Below are positions 7,680 through 15,641 of a DNA stretch of 64,000 nucleotides, one piece after another. Under the pieces are notes generated by a model. It worked only from the letters and a program-made list of their open reading frames with translations. It was not told the DNA's origin and ran no database searches. Within the stretch, counting starts at the first letter, position 1, and every line of letters begins with the position of its first letter. Origin of the DNA: Candidatus Krumholzibacteriota bacterium (GTDB lineage: Bacteria; Krumholzibacteriota; Krumholzibacteriia; LZORAL124-64-63); contig JAKLEB010000003.1 of assembly GCA_022711765.1 (NCBI GenBank), forward strand, positions 150,781 to 214,780. The letters are read 5' to 3'. A program made the translations under genes and the position numbers.

Positions 7680-9838
7680 CACGCGATCCCCGCGAGACGG
7701 CCGCCCTGGAATACCAGCACGGTCAGGATCCAGGCGAGCAGCGTGAGGCCCCAGAACTGGAACTGCGCCCAGCGCCAGCTGCCGCTCTCCTGGCGCGTCA
7801 CGGCGACCGTGGACATGCACGGCGTGGCGATCAGGCAGAAGAGCATGATGCAGTAGCCGACCAGCGGGTCGTAGTGGCGGCGCAGGCGCGCGCGCAGCGC
7901 CTCGGCGTTCTCGTCGGGGTTGCCGACGGCGAAGACGATGCCGAGCTGCGCCACGAACACCTCCTTGGCCGCGAAGGCGCCGATGAGCGCGGTGCCGATG
8001 CGCCAGTCGAAGCCCATCGGCCGCAGGATCGGTTCGAGCAGGCGGCCGGCGCGGCCGGCCACGGAGTAGGCCATGGCGGCCGCGGCCTCGACCTCCGCGG
8101 CGGTGGCCGCGGCGGCGTCCGGGCCGGCGTCCGAGCTGCCGTCCAGGCCGGCAGTCGCGCCGGCGGCCGGGGCGATGGCGGCCGGCGCGGGGGTGGCGTC
8201 CGCGGGCGGTGTCCAGCCCGCCGGCGGCTTCGGATAGCTCGTCAGGGCCCACAGGAGGATCGACACGCCGAGGATGATCGTGCCGGCCTTCTTCACGTAG
8301 AGCCAGCCGCGGGTCCACATCTGGCTCACGAGGTTGAGCGCGGTCGGCATGCGGTAGGGCGGCAGCTCCATGAGGAACGGCGTCGTCTCGCCGCGGAACA
8401 GCGAGCGCCGCAGCAGGCGCGCGCCCACGAGCGCGAGCACGATCCCGGTCACGTAGAGCGCCCACAGCACCGGGCCCTGCCACCGCTGCGGGAAGAAGGC
8501 GGGGATCAGGAGCGCGTAGATCGGCAGGCGCGCGCCGCAGCTCATCAGGGGCAGCACCAGCATGGTGATCAGCCGGTCGCGCCTGGTCTCCAGCGTGCGC
8601 GTGGCCATGATCGCGGGCACGGTGCAGCCGAAGCCGATCAAGAGCGGGATGAAGCTCTTGCCGTGCAGGCCGGCGCGGCTCATCACGCGGTCCATGACGA
8701 ACGCGGCGCGGGCCATGTACCCGCTGCCTTCCAGCAGCGCGATCGCGAGGAACAGGAGCAGGATGTTCGGGAGGAACACGAGCACGCCGCCCACGCCGCC
8801 GATCACGCCGTCGACGAGCAGCGAGCGCAGCGGACTCTGCGACCCCGCCGGCCACAGGCCCGCGATCCAGACGCCCAGCGATCCGATCCCGTTCTCCATG
8901 AGGGTCATGAGCGGATCGCCGAGCGTGAACGTGAGGTTGAAGACCACGAACATCAGCGCCAGGAAGATGGGGACGCCCCAGACGGGGTGCATGGCGATCC
9001 GGTCGAGGCGGTCGGTGCGGTCGAGGCCCGGCAGCGCCCGGCCGCGGACCGCGCCGCGGCAGATCCCGTCGATGTACGCGTACCGCTGGCGGCTGATCGT
9101 CACGTCGCTGGTGTCGGCGCCGTCGAGGTCGAGCTCGGCCGCGGCTTCCTCGGCCTGGACGGCGATCGCCGGATCGTCGAAGGACCGCAGGACCGCGTGG
9201 TCGCGCTCGAGCAGCTTGACCGCGTGCCAACGCCGTTGCCCGGCCGGCACGCCGCTGCCGGTGGCGAGCGTGCCGACCAGGCGCTCGATCCGCGGCTCGA
9301 CCTCGCGGCCGAAGTCCACCCGCGCGGGTGGCCTGTCGCCGTTGTGGCCCGCGACGGCGATCACCGAGGCGAGCACGTCGTCGAGCCCGACGCCGCGGCT
9401 GCTCACGGCCGGCACGACCGGCGCGCCGAGCCGGCGTTCGAGCAGCGTGGTGTCGAACTCGAGGCCCTTCGCGGCCGCCACGTCGCTCATGTTCAGGACC
9501 ACGACCACCGGCAGGCCCAGCTCCAGCAGCTCGGTCGTGAGGTAGAGGTTGCGTTCGAGGTTGCTCGCGTCGACGACGTCGACCACGACGTCCGGGCCGC
9601 CGCCGAGCAGGTAGTTGCGCGCGACCAGCTCCTCCTCGCTGTAGGCGGTCAGGCTGTAGGTGCCGGGCAGGTCGACGAAGTGGAGTTCGGCGTCCGGCGT
9701 GCGCCGGATCCCTTCCTTCCACTCGACGGTCACGCCGGGGTAGTTGCCCACGCGCTGGCGGGCGCCGGTCAGGCTGTTGAAGAGGGTGGTCTTGCCGGAA
9801 TTGGGGTTGCCGGCCAGGGCCACCGTGATGCGCTTCAC
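7679..9838 (-). CDS. feoB: Ferrous iron transporter FeoB
   Basis: This 719-residue inner-membrane Fe(II) transporter has an N-terminal G domain. G1 GNPNSGKT is at 10-17, DLPG at 56-59 and NMSD at 116-119, followed by a helical GDI-like region and two gate domains of paired membrane segments (for example MHPVWGVPIFLALMF, and FIPLLIGFGCTVPAIMATRT with its FGC-PA signature). An Ala/Pro-rich insertion of about 60 residues lies near 540-600, between the Gate segments; it is not usual in the family. The start is GTG. It is preceded by feoA and the iron regulator and overlaps the Cys-rich gene at its 3' end. Confidence 0.96.
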   Translation of the reverse strand: MKRITVALAGNPNSGKTTLFNSLTGARQRVGNYPGVTVEWKEGIRRTPDAELHFVDLPGTYSLTAYSEEELVARNYLLGGGPDVVVDVVDASNLERNLYLTTELLELGLPVVVVLNMSDVAAAKGLEFDTTLLERRLGAPVVPAVSSRGVGLDDVLASVIAVAGHNGDRPPARVDFGREVEPRIERLVGTLATGSGVPAGQRRWHAVKLLERDHAVLRSFDDPAIAVQAEEAAAELDLDGADTSDVTISRQRYAYIDGICRGAVRGRALPGLDRTDRLDRIAMHPVWGVPIFLALMFVVFNLTFTLGDPLMTLMENGIGSLGVWIAGLWPAGSQSPLRSLLVDGVIGGVGGVLVFLPNILLLFLAIALLEGSGYMARAAFVMDRVMSRAGLHGKSFIPLLIGFGCTVPAIMATRTLETRRDRLITMLVLPLMSCGARLPIYALLIPAFFPQRWQGPVLWALYVTGIVLALVGARLLRRSLFRGETTPFLMELPPYRMPTALNLVSQMWTRGWLYVKKAGTIILGVSILLWALTSYPKPPAGWTPPADATPAPAAIAPAAGATAGLDGSSDAGPDAAAATAAEVEAAAAMAYSVAGRAGRLLEPILRPMGFDWRIGTALIGAFAAKEVFVAQLGIVFAVGNPDENAEALRARLRRHYDPLVGYCIMLFCLIATPCMSTVAVTRQESGSWRWAQFQFWGLTLLAWILTVLVFQGGRLAGIA

Positions 9839-9908
9839 CTCGGATCACCTGCCCATCGGATGTTTGGCCCGACAAAAACTCCCCGGAAAAAAAAGCGGTC
9901 AGGAACGG

Positions 9909-10124
9909 TCAGTCGACCTCGATCTTCATCGCCATGCCGCGGCCGATGCAGATGCGCGCGTTGTTGACCGCCACCACGAACGGTCCGTTGCCGCCGTTGC
10001 GCAGGACGGTCACCTCGGCGCCCGGGATGAGCCCCAGGGCGGCCAGCCGGCCGCGCAGGTTGCGCCCGCCCTGGATCGAGCGCAGCACCGCCTTGGTCCC
10101 CTCGCGGATGAGCGCGAGCGGCAT
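9909..10124 (-). CDS. feoA: FeoA, SH3-like partner of FeoB
   Basis: This 71-residue cytosolic protein has the SH3-like FeoA fold. Landmarks are LRGRLAALGLIPGAEVTVLR in the middle and VAVNNARICIGRGMAMKIEV at the end. FeoA binds FeoB and is needed for efficient Fe(II) uptake. Only one base separates its ATG from the regulator stop, and about 70 bp separate it from feoB, so the three are read as one message. The length is typical. Confidence 0.95.
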   Translation of the reverse strand: MPLALIREGTKAVLRSIQGGRNLRGRLAALGLIPGAEVTVLRNGGNGPFVVAVNNARICIGRGMAMKIEVD

Positions 10125-10125
10125 C

Positions 10126-10575
10126 TCACGCCCCCTTCCCGGAGACGAAGTCGCCCTGGTTGCCGTCCCAGCGGACGGCCGTGCCCGGATGCCGGTGCCG
10201 GAAGGCCATCATGAGGCGCAGCCGCTCCAGCACGTCCTGGCTCATGCCGTGCTCGAGACGGCAGGCGTCCGCCTCCGCCAGCTTCGAGTCCAGCCCGAGG
10301 ACCTCGACCAGGAAGCTCCGCAACGCCGCATGTCGCTCGACGACGCCGGCGGCGGCCGTCTGGCCGTCCTCGGTCAGGGTGACCAGGTCGTAGGGCGCGT
10401 AGTTGACGAGTCCCTTCTCCGCGAGGGATCGCAAGGCCTGGGTCACCGAGGAGTTGTGCACTCCCAGGCGATCGACGATGTCCTTGGCGCGGGCGGCCTG
10501 CTTGCTCTCGACGATGTGGTAGATCGCCTCGAGGTAGTCTTCCAGGCTGGCGCTCAGCTGCGGACTCGCTCGCAT
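10126..10575 (-). CDS. DtxR/MntR-family metal-dependent repressor
   Basis: This 149-residue regulator has an N-terminal winged HTH (SLEDYLEAIYHI, ARAKDIVDRLGV, SSVTQALRSLAEKGLV) and a metal-binding/dimerisation domain with HAALRSFLVEVLGL and ACRLEHGMS. It lacks the SH3-like third domain of DtxR, so it is MntR-sized. As first gene of the feo operon it probably represses feoAB when Fe(II), or perhaps Mn(II), is sufficient. The ATG at 10575 is chosen because family similarity starts at LEDYLEAIY and an AGGAG lies upstream; 28 open codons before it look like leader sequence. Confidence 0.9.
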   Translation of the reverse strand: MRASPQLSASLEDYLEAIYHIVESKQAARAKDIVDRLGVHNSSVTQALRSLAEKGLVNYAPYDLVTLTEDGQTAAAGVVERHAALRSFLVEVLGLDSKLAEADACRLEHGMSQDVLERLRLMMAFRHRHPGTAVRWDGNQGDFVSGKGA

Positions 10576-10630
10576 CCCCTCGACTCCTGGCAAGGGCGCG
10601 GTCGCCCCGCCGTATGGTGGCCCGGTGAAA

Positions 10631-10659
10631 AATTTAACGCCCGGTGTGCGTGATGCCAA
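10631..10659 (-). promoter_or_regulatory. Promoter of the iron regulator-feo operon
   Basis: Reading leftward: TTGGCA at 10659-10654, a 17-bp spacer, then TAAATT at 10636-10631. This is a good sigma-70-type promoter, giving a leader of about 50 bases before the regulator ATG at 10575. The surrounding bases are unusually AT-rich for this genome. Confidence 0.6.
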
Positions 10660-10731
10660 ATTCTTTTTGCCACCCCTAAACCCCCGTCCGCGGACAGCGC
10701 CCGGCCGGCGTCCGCCGGCGGGCTCTCGCGG

Positions 10732-11622
10732 TCAATTCTCCCGGTAGAGGTTGTCGATCCCCGTGAGGTTCTGCCGGATGTCCCAGATCAGCTGCGGCAG
10801 CCTGGATTCGGGCAGGCCCACGCGGGCGAACAGCGCTCCGTGGGGAGCGGGATCGAAGTCCGTGCTCAGGTCGATCGGCTCGCCGTGGCCCACGTGCCAG
10901 GTGTCCACGACGACCTCGGCCAGCTGGAGCACCCGCGCGCCCGGTGCGATCGCGGGCGCGTCCGGGGCCTGGTGATGGTCCCGGATCGACTCGACGATGG
11001 TCTCGGGGAGCCGCCACTGCCGCAGGATGTACTCGGCCAGCTCGGCGTGGTCCATCCCCACCGCGGCGGCTTCCTCGGCCAGGGTCACCGGCCGCTTGCC
11101 CGGGATCGGGTCGAGGTAGTCGTCGATGATGAGCTTGCCGACGTCGTGGAGCAGCCCCGCCACGAAGCCCTCCTCGGCGTGCATCGGCTTGACGGGCAGG
11201 ACCCCGAGCAGCGCGCGCGCGGCGAGTCCGATGGCGGTCGAGTGCATCCAGTATCCGCGACTCGGCTCGTACGCGTAGTTCTTCAGGCGCAGCCGGGTGA
11301 GGCCCTCGGTGCTGACGGCGAACACGATCTTCTTCATCTGGTCCAGCCCCACCAGCACCACGGCCTCGGGGATGGAGCGGATGTGGCGGGGACGGCCGTA
11401 GAGGCCGCTGTTGGCCACCTTCAGCAGCCGGGCCACGAGCGCCTGGTCCTTGCTGAGGACCGACTCGAAGTCCTTCGCGGTGAAGTACTCGCGCCGCGAG
11501 AGCGCCAGGAACTCGGCGACCACCGAGGACAGGCTCGGCAGGTCCTCGATGCGCTTCAGCACGTCGAGCCTGACCTCGCGCCAGCCGGTGTCGCTGGCGT
11601 GTTCGAGCGTACGAGTCGTCAT
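10732..11622 (-). CDS. HDOD-domain signalling protein
   Basis: This is a 296-residue soluble protein dominated by an HDOD domain, an HD-related output domain of bacterial signalling proteins. Visible parts are LPSLSSVVAEFLALS, DQALVARLLKVANSGLYG, IPEAVVLVGLDQMKKIV and the HD-like GFVAGLLHDVGKLIIDDYL, with DHAELAEYILRQWRLP and IRDHHQ further on. HDOD proteins act in motility, biofilm and DNA-damage control, usually without enzyme activity, though an HD pair is retained here. The ATG at 11622 follows a GAGGAG site; the longer frame upstream is not conserved. No receiver or GGDEF domain is attached. The gene stands alone. Confidence 0.9.
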   Translation of the reverse strand: MTTRTLEHASDTGWREVRLDVLKRIEDLPSLSSVVAEFLALSRREYFTAKDFESVLSKDQALVARLLKVANSGLYGRPRHIRSIPEAVVLVGLDQMKKIVFAVSTEGLTRLRLKNYAYEPSRGYWMHSTAIGLAARALLGVLPVKPMHAEEGFVAGLLHDVGKLIIDDYLDPIPGKRPVTLAEEAAAVGMDHAELAEYILRQWRLPETIVESIRDHHQAPDAPAIAPGARVLQLAEVVVDTWHVGHGEPIDLSTDFDPAPHGALFARVGLPESRLPQLIWDIRQNLTGIDNLYREN

Positions 11623-11800
11623 GGGCGAACACTCCTCGGGCCGGTTGCATTTCGCGATGAACGGTACGGTGGCCGGTCCAATCGCCGAAGCACACGGCGT
11701 GCCAGCCGCGCGGCGGACCCGCGCCGCCGGACGCTCTGCCGGGTTCATGATCGGCCGCCGGCGGGAAGACCTGAGCCGGCGGTGGCGCCGGCCTGGCTTC

Positions 11801-12514
11801 TCAGGCGTCGATGTCCGGGACCTCGCGCGCCGTTTCCCGCTTCCCGCCGGTCCGGTAGGCCTCCGGCAGGCTCGGCACGGGGGGCGCCGTGGTGACGCAG
11901 ACGAGGAGGTAGACGAACAGTCCCACGACCAGCAGGGCGGGGACCCAGCCCGGCACGCGCCCGATCGCCAGGATCTCGAACCAGTTCTCGCCGGCGGCCC
12001 GCCGCTGCAGGACCACGACCAGCACCCAGCCCGCGATCAAGGCCACGAACAGCGGCGCGTAGACGCGCCCCAGTCGCGAGCGGATGGCCTGGCGCAGGGA
12101 GAGATGGAAGCGCGGGGTGAACAGGTCGTCGGCCACGCAGAGGCCCCAGTCGACCATCGGGCTCGTGAGGTCGCGGCGCAGCAGGGGTCCGTAGAAGTTC
12201 TCCTCGATCATCCGCAGGCGCGAGTGGAACACGTCGAAGAAGCGGAAGCGCTGCGCCTCCAGGATCAGGAACAGCAGGTTGGCGTACATGCCCGCGAGCA
12301 GGGTCTGCGCGGCGTATTCCGGGCGGTTGAAGGCGAAGCTGAGGATGCCGGCCGTCGTGAAGATCGCCCAGTTCGTGGTGGTGTCCAGGCGGAGGCGCCA
12401 CGACAGCGACCGCTGCAGCTCGCCGCGGTAGAGGTGCGCCATTGCGGTGATGTACTCGCCGCGCAACAGCGGCTGGCCCTCGAAGTCCGGGAACGGCTGC
12501 TTGCGTTCATCCAT
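11801..12514 (-). CDS. DUF2270 membrane protein
   Basis: This 237-residue protein of the DUF2270 family has the hallmark LYRGELQRSLSWRLRLDTTTNWA near residue 30, two membrane segments around 50-90 (GILSFAF and LLAGMYANLLFLILEAQRFRF), a soluble middle (VFHSRLRMIEENFYGPLL) and two more C-terminal helices (YAPLFVALIAGWVLVVVL, WVPALLVVGLFVYLLVCV). Function is unknown. The ATG lies 13 bp after the exonuclease stop, so the two are probably co-transcribed. Confidence 0.85.
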   Translation of the reverse strand: MDERKQPFPDFEGQPLLRGEYITAMAHLYRGELQRSLSWRLRLDTTTNWAIFTTAGILSFAFNRPEYAAQTLLAGMYANLLFLILEAQRFRFFDVFHSRLRMIEENFYGPLLRRDLTSPMVDWGLCVADDLFTPRFHLSLRQAIRSRLGRVYAPLFVALIAGWVLVVVLQRRAAGENWFEILAIGRVPGWVPALLVVGLFVYLLVCVTTAPPVPSLPEAYRTGGKRETAREVPDIDA

Positions 12515-12527
12515 GGCGACTCCCGTC

Positions 12528-13316
12528 TCACTGGCGGACCGGATACGTGCCCGCGAGCGCGTCGCGCAGGATGCCCTTGACTTCCTCGCTGAAGTCCTTG
12601 CCCAGCATCCACTCGAGGTAGCCGCGGTCCTGCTGGTTGCGCGCCATGTCGCGAAGCGACTTGCCCTCGTGCTTGCCGAAGGCGAAGACCGCGTCGCCCT
12701 GGTCGTTCCAGCGGAACTTGCGGCCGCGGTCGACGAAGCGTTCCTGGCCCCGGTTGCAGAAGGCGTGCAGGCCGTCGGCATCGCGCGGCAGGTCCGGGTA
12801 GCGCGCGAGCTGGGCGTCGAGGACGTCGAGGGTCGCCAGGGCGTCGGCCTCGGCGGAGTGCGCGCCGGCGAGTTCGCGCCCGCAGTAGAAGCGCACGGCC
12901 GCGACGAGGTTGCGCGGTTCCTTCCGGTGGAAGATGACCATCGCGTCCAGCAGCCGCCGGCCGCGGGCCTGGAAGGCGCCGCCCTCGCGCCGGATCTCCG
13001 CCTCGAGCAGCGGCAGGTCGAAGTTCAGCGCGTTGAAGCCGACGAGATCGGCGCCAGCCAGGAACTCCTCGACCTCCGCGCGGATCTGGCTGAAGCTCGG
13101 CGCCGCGCGCACGTGCTCGTCGCGGATCCCGTGGACCGCGGTCGCCTCGGCGGGGATCGGCCGCTGCGGATTGACGAGCGTGGTGAACGTGCGGCGCCCG
13201 CCGTCCGGCTCGACGCGCACCAGGGCGATCTGGACGATGCGGTCCTTCGCGGGGTCGGTGCCCGTGGTCTCGAGGTCGAAGCACACGAGCGGGCGATCGA
13301 GCTGGAGGTTCTGCAT
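12528..13316 (-). CDS. DEDDh 3'-5' exonuclease (DnaQ/ExoX-like)
   Basis: This 262-residue DnaQ-fold exonuclease has all three Exo motifs: CFDLETTGTD near 12-21 (ExoI), LVGFNALNFDLPLLEAE near 91-107 (ExoII), and HSAEADALAT near 153-162 (ExoIII, DEDDh type). The C-terminal 60 residues (FAFGKHEGKSLRDMA, YLEWMLGKDF) resemble the DNA-contacting tail seen in ExoX-like enzymes. A repair or mismatch role is more likely than polymerase III proofreading, since no polymerase gene is near. The ATG at 13316 gives the MQNLQLDRPLVCFDLE start; an upstream open extension lacks conservation. Confidence 0.9.
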   Translation of the reverse strand: MQNLQLDRPLVCFDLETTGTDPAKDRIVQIALVRVEPDGGRRTFTTLVNPQRPIPAEATAVHGIRDEHVRAAPSFSQIRAEVEEFLAGADLVGFNALNFDLPLLEAEIRREGGAFQARGRRLLDAMVIFHRKEPRNLVAAVRFYCGRELAGAHSAEADALATLDVLDAQLARYPDLPRDADGLHAFCNRGQERFVDRGRKFRWNDQGDAVFAFGKHEGKSLRDMARNQQDRGYLEWMLGKDFSEEVKGILRDALAGTYPVRQ

Positions 13317-13390
13317 GCGCGGTCGACTCCGGATTGACGGCCTGGCCTGCAAGATAGCACGGCCGCCGCGGAGTGTCGCCCGCCGTGTCC

Positions 13391-14110
13391 TCAGGCTGTC
13401 TCGTCGGACGCGGGCCTCGCGCGCAGCAGCGCGATGCCGCCGGCCACGAGCGGACCGACGAAGAGAACGAGGACCATGGCCTTGCTCAGGTCCTGCAGGG
13501 CGAACGCCCGGTCGAGGCGGAAGGCCCAGATCGCCGCGGCGCCCGCCGCGAGCAGCAGCGATCCGGCCAGCCGCGGCAGCCGGTGCGCGAGCCACGCCAG
13601 CGCGAAGAAGCAGAGCGCCGGCAGGGAATGCATGAGCATGCCGAGCGGTTGCTGCCAGCTGTCGGCGACGCTGAACAGGAGCCAGAACGTTCCGAACACC
13701 AGCAGGGTGGTGCTCGCCGCCCGCTGGGCGCCCCAGTAGGCCAGCAAGGCGCTGAAGAGCCAGGTGAGCCACAGGACGGAGAGCAGGAGGGCCACGGGCA
13801 GGGCCAGGCCGTCGAGGTTCGCGGTGCCCCGCTTCAGCGCGCTGATCACGACCACGGCGGCGCTGCCGCCGGCGAGGTAGGCGTGGTAGCCCGCGCGCCA
13901 GGCTGCCTGGCGGCGGAACTCGTCCTGATCGTGGAGCCAGCCCAGCTCGCGGAGGATGCCGGGGCCGAACGTGCCGAACGCGGCGAGGACGAGGAAACCC
14001 ATGTCGACGAGCGTCCCGAGCAGGATGCCGGCGGCGGTCAGCGCGGCGCCCACGGTCGTGGCGACGGCGGGGCGACGGAAGGGGAATCGACGCTCAGCGG
14101 TGCGAGCCAT
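13391..14110 (-). CDS. Multi-pass membrane protein paired with an XRE regulator
   Basis: This 239-residue protein has about seven hydrophobic segments (VGAALTAAGILLGTLVDMGF, AVVVISAL, ALLLSVLWLTWLFSALLAYW, TTLLVFGTFWLLFSVAD, LPALCFFALAWLAH, LLLAAGAAAIWAF, MVLVLFVGPLVAGGIAL) and no enzymatic motif. I do not recognise the family. Its start overlaps the end of the XRE-type regulator by 17 bp in another frame. Small XRE regulators with a membrane partner are common in stress-response or bacteriocin-immunity-like pairs; that role is inference. Confidence 0.75.
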   Translation of the reverse strand: MARTAERRFPFRRPAVATTVGAALTAAGILLGTLVDMGFLVLAAFGTFGPGILRELGWLHDQDEFRRQAAWRAGYHAYLAGGSAAVVVISALKRGTANLDGLALPVALLLSVLWLTWLFSALLAYWGAQRAASTTLLVFGTFWLLFSVADSWQQPLGMLMHSLPALCFFALAWLAHRLPRLAGSLLLAAGAAAIWAFRLDRAFALQDLSKAMVLVLFVGPLVAGGIALLRARPASDETA

Positions 14111-14336
14111 CGGCGCGTCCTCTCGCCAGCTGGAACAGGTCTTCGACCGCGACGCCGAGCGCGTGCGCCAGGCGCAGCGCCAGGCCGACGGTCGGGTTGT
14201 AGTGGCCCTTCTCGATGGACACGATCGTCTGGCGCGACACACCGACCGCTTCGGCGAGCGCCTGCTGGGTCAGCTCGCCGTGCAGCAGCCGGTGGCGCCG
14301 CAACTCGTTGACGACGTTCTCGTCCCTGGCTTTCAT
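14094..14336 (-). CDS. XRE-family helix-turn-helix regulator
   Basis: This 80-residue protein is a single Cro/CI-type HTH: LTQQALAEAVGVSRQTIVSIEKGHYNP, then VGLALRLAHALGVAVEDLFQL. It is a DNA-binding regulator, probably of its own operon with the membrane protein downstream. The ATG at 14336 lies 7 bases after the -10 of a strong promoter, so the message is leaderless or nearly so; no Shine-Dalgarno sequence is present. An inverted pair ATGTAAA (14345-14351) and TTTACAT (14379-14385) brackets the promoter and is the likely operator. Confidence 0.9.
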   Translation of the reverse strand: MKARDENVVNELRRHRLLHGELTQQALAEAVGVSRQTIVSIEKGHYNPTVGLALRLAHALGVAVEDLFQLARGRADGSHR

Positions 14337-14343
14337 GTGGGGA

Positions 14344-14372
14344 AATGTAAAGCCAGCTTGTCTAAATGTCAA
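14344..14372 (-). promoter_or_regulatory. Near-consensus promoter for a leaderless XRE message
   Basis: Reading leftward: TTGACA at 14372-14367, a 17-bp spacer, TACATT at 14349-14344, then 7 bases to the ATG. Inverted heptamers ATGTAAA/TTTACAT flank it. The region is markedly AT-rich against its surroundings. Confidence 0.75.
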
Positions 14373-14437
14373 GTTAAATTTACATCGGCGGTGGGATGTC
14401 CCCGCGGGCGCTCACGGTCGGGTCGCCGTCGCGCCGG

Positions 14438-15523
14438 TCAGACCGGACGCAGCACGGGCACCCGGTGCCGCCACTCCGGATGCCACTCGCCCTCGCCGAC
14501 GTGGATGGCGCAGAGGGTCTCGCGCAACCGGCGCGTGACCGGGCCTTCCTTGCCGTCGGCGATGGTGACGTCGCGGCCGAGGTGGTGGACGCGGCCGATC
14601 GACGTGACGATGGCCGCGGTGCCGCAGGAGAACGCTTCCTTCAGCTCGCCGCTCTCGGCGTCCCGGAGCAGGTCCGCGAGCACCGGCGGCGTCTCGACCC
14701 AGCGCAGGCCGAAATCGCGCACGAGGACGCCGACGCTGTCGCGCGTGACGCCCGGCAGGATCGTGTCGCTCACGGGCTGGACCGGCGCCGTGATGACGCG
14801 GTCGGCGTAGACGAAGCAGATGTTCATCGCGCCCATCTCCTCGACCGTGGAGCGGGTGAGCGCGTCGAGCCAGATGATCTGGTCGAATCCCTCCTGCTGG
14901 GCGCGCAGGATCGGCAGCAGCGCCGCCGCGTAGTTGCCGCCGGTCTTCGCGTAGCCCGTGCCGCCGGGGGCCGAGCGCACGTAGTCGGTCTCCGCCTTCA
15001 GGTACAGCGGCTTGGCGCCGCCCTTGAAGTACGAGCCGACCGGGCCGGTGATGATGAAGAATGTGTACGTCGCGGACGTCGCCACGCCGAGGCTCGGCTC
15101 GTCGCCGATCATCGTCGGACGGATGTAGAGCGATCCCGGCTTCGGCGGCACCCAGTCGCCGTCGAGCGCGACGAGCATCTCGAGGGCGCGCATGAAGAGG
15201 TCGGGGTCGACATTGGGCATGCTGATCCGCGTCGCGCTCCGGTTGAAGCGCGCGACGTTCATCTCGGGCCGGAACATGTGGAGCGACCCGTCCTGCGGGT
15301 TCCGGTAGGCCTTCATGCCCTCGAAGATCTCCTGCGCGTAGTGCAGGACCTTGGCGGCCGGGCTGAGGCTGAGGGGGCCGAACGGTTCGATGCGCGGGTC
15401 GTGCCAGGCGCCGTCTCGCCACTCCATCTTGAACATGTGCGGCGAGTAGTGCTTGCCGAACACGAGCTTGTCCCAGGGCGGCGGCGGTGGGGGAGCCGGG
15501 TGGCGTTCGATCCGGATGTTCAT
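14438..15523 (-). CDS. ilvE: Branched-chain amino acid aminotransferase
   Basis: This 361-residue PLP fold-type IV aminotransferase catalyses the last step of Val/Leu/Ile synthesis, and the first of their breakdown, using 2-oxoglutarate/Glu. Landmarks are FGKHYSPHMFKMEW at the N-terminus, LHYAQEIFEGMKAYR, SLYIRPTMIG, GYAKTGGNYAAALLP carrying the PLP lysine, VEEMGAMNICFV, and FSCGTAAIVTSIG at the C-terminus. The length and these motifs fit the BCAT family that includes the eukaryotic enzymes. The ATG at 15523 follows AGGAGG. It is divergent from the glycosyltransferase gene. Confidence 0.96.
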   Translation of the reverse strand: MNIRIERHPAPPPPPPWDKLVFGKHYSPHMFKMEWRDGAWHDPRIEPFGPLSLSPAAKVLHYAQEIFEGMKAYRNPQDGSLHMFRPEMNVARFNRSATRISMPNVDPDLFMRALEMLVALDGDWVPPKPGSLYIRPTMIGDEPSLGVATSATYTFFIITGPVGSYFKGGAKPLYLKAETDYVRSAPGGTGYAKTGGNYAAALLPILRAQQEGFDQIIWLDALTRSTVEEMGAMNICFVYADRVITAPVQPVSDTILPGVTRDSVGVLVRDFGLRWVETPPVLADLLRDAESGELKEAFSCGTAAIVTSIGRVHHLGRDVTIADGKEGPVTRRLRETLCAIHVGEGEWHPEWRHRVPVLRPV

Positions 15524-15641
15524 GCTGGCCTCCTGACTGTTGACGGTTCGGCGGCCGCGGGAACCCCGCGCAGGCAGGACCCAAATGTGTCGGATCGGGA
15601 CGCGCATTGCAAGGTCCCGGCGCCGCGGATACCCTCCCGGC

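Noticed and set aside
7874..9967. Long plus-strand frame opposite feoB
   Set aside because: Feo motifs are on the minus strand; the plus frame is low-complexity Arg/His/Ala.
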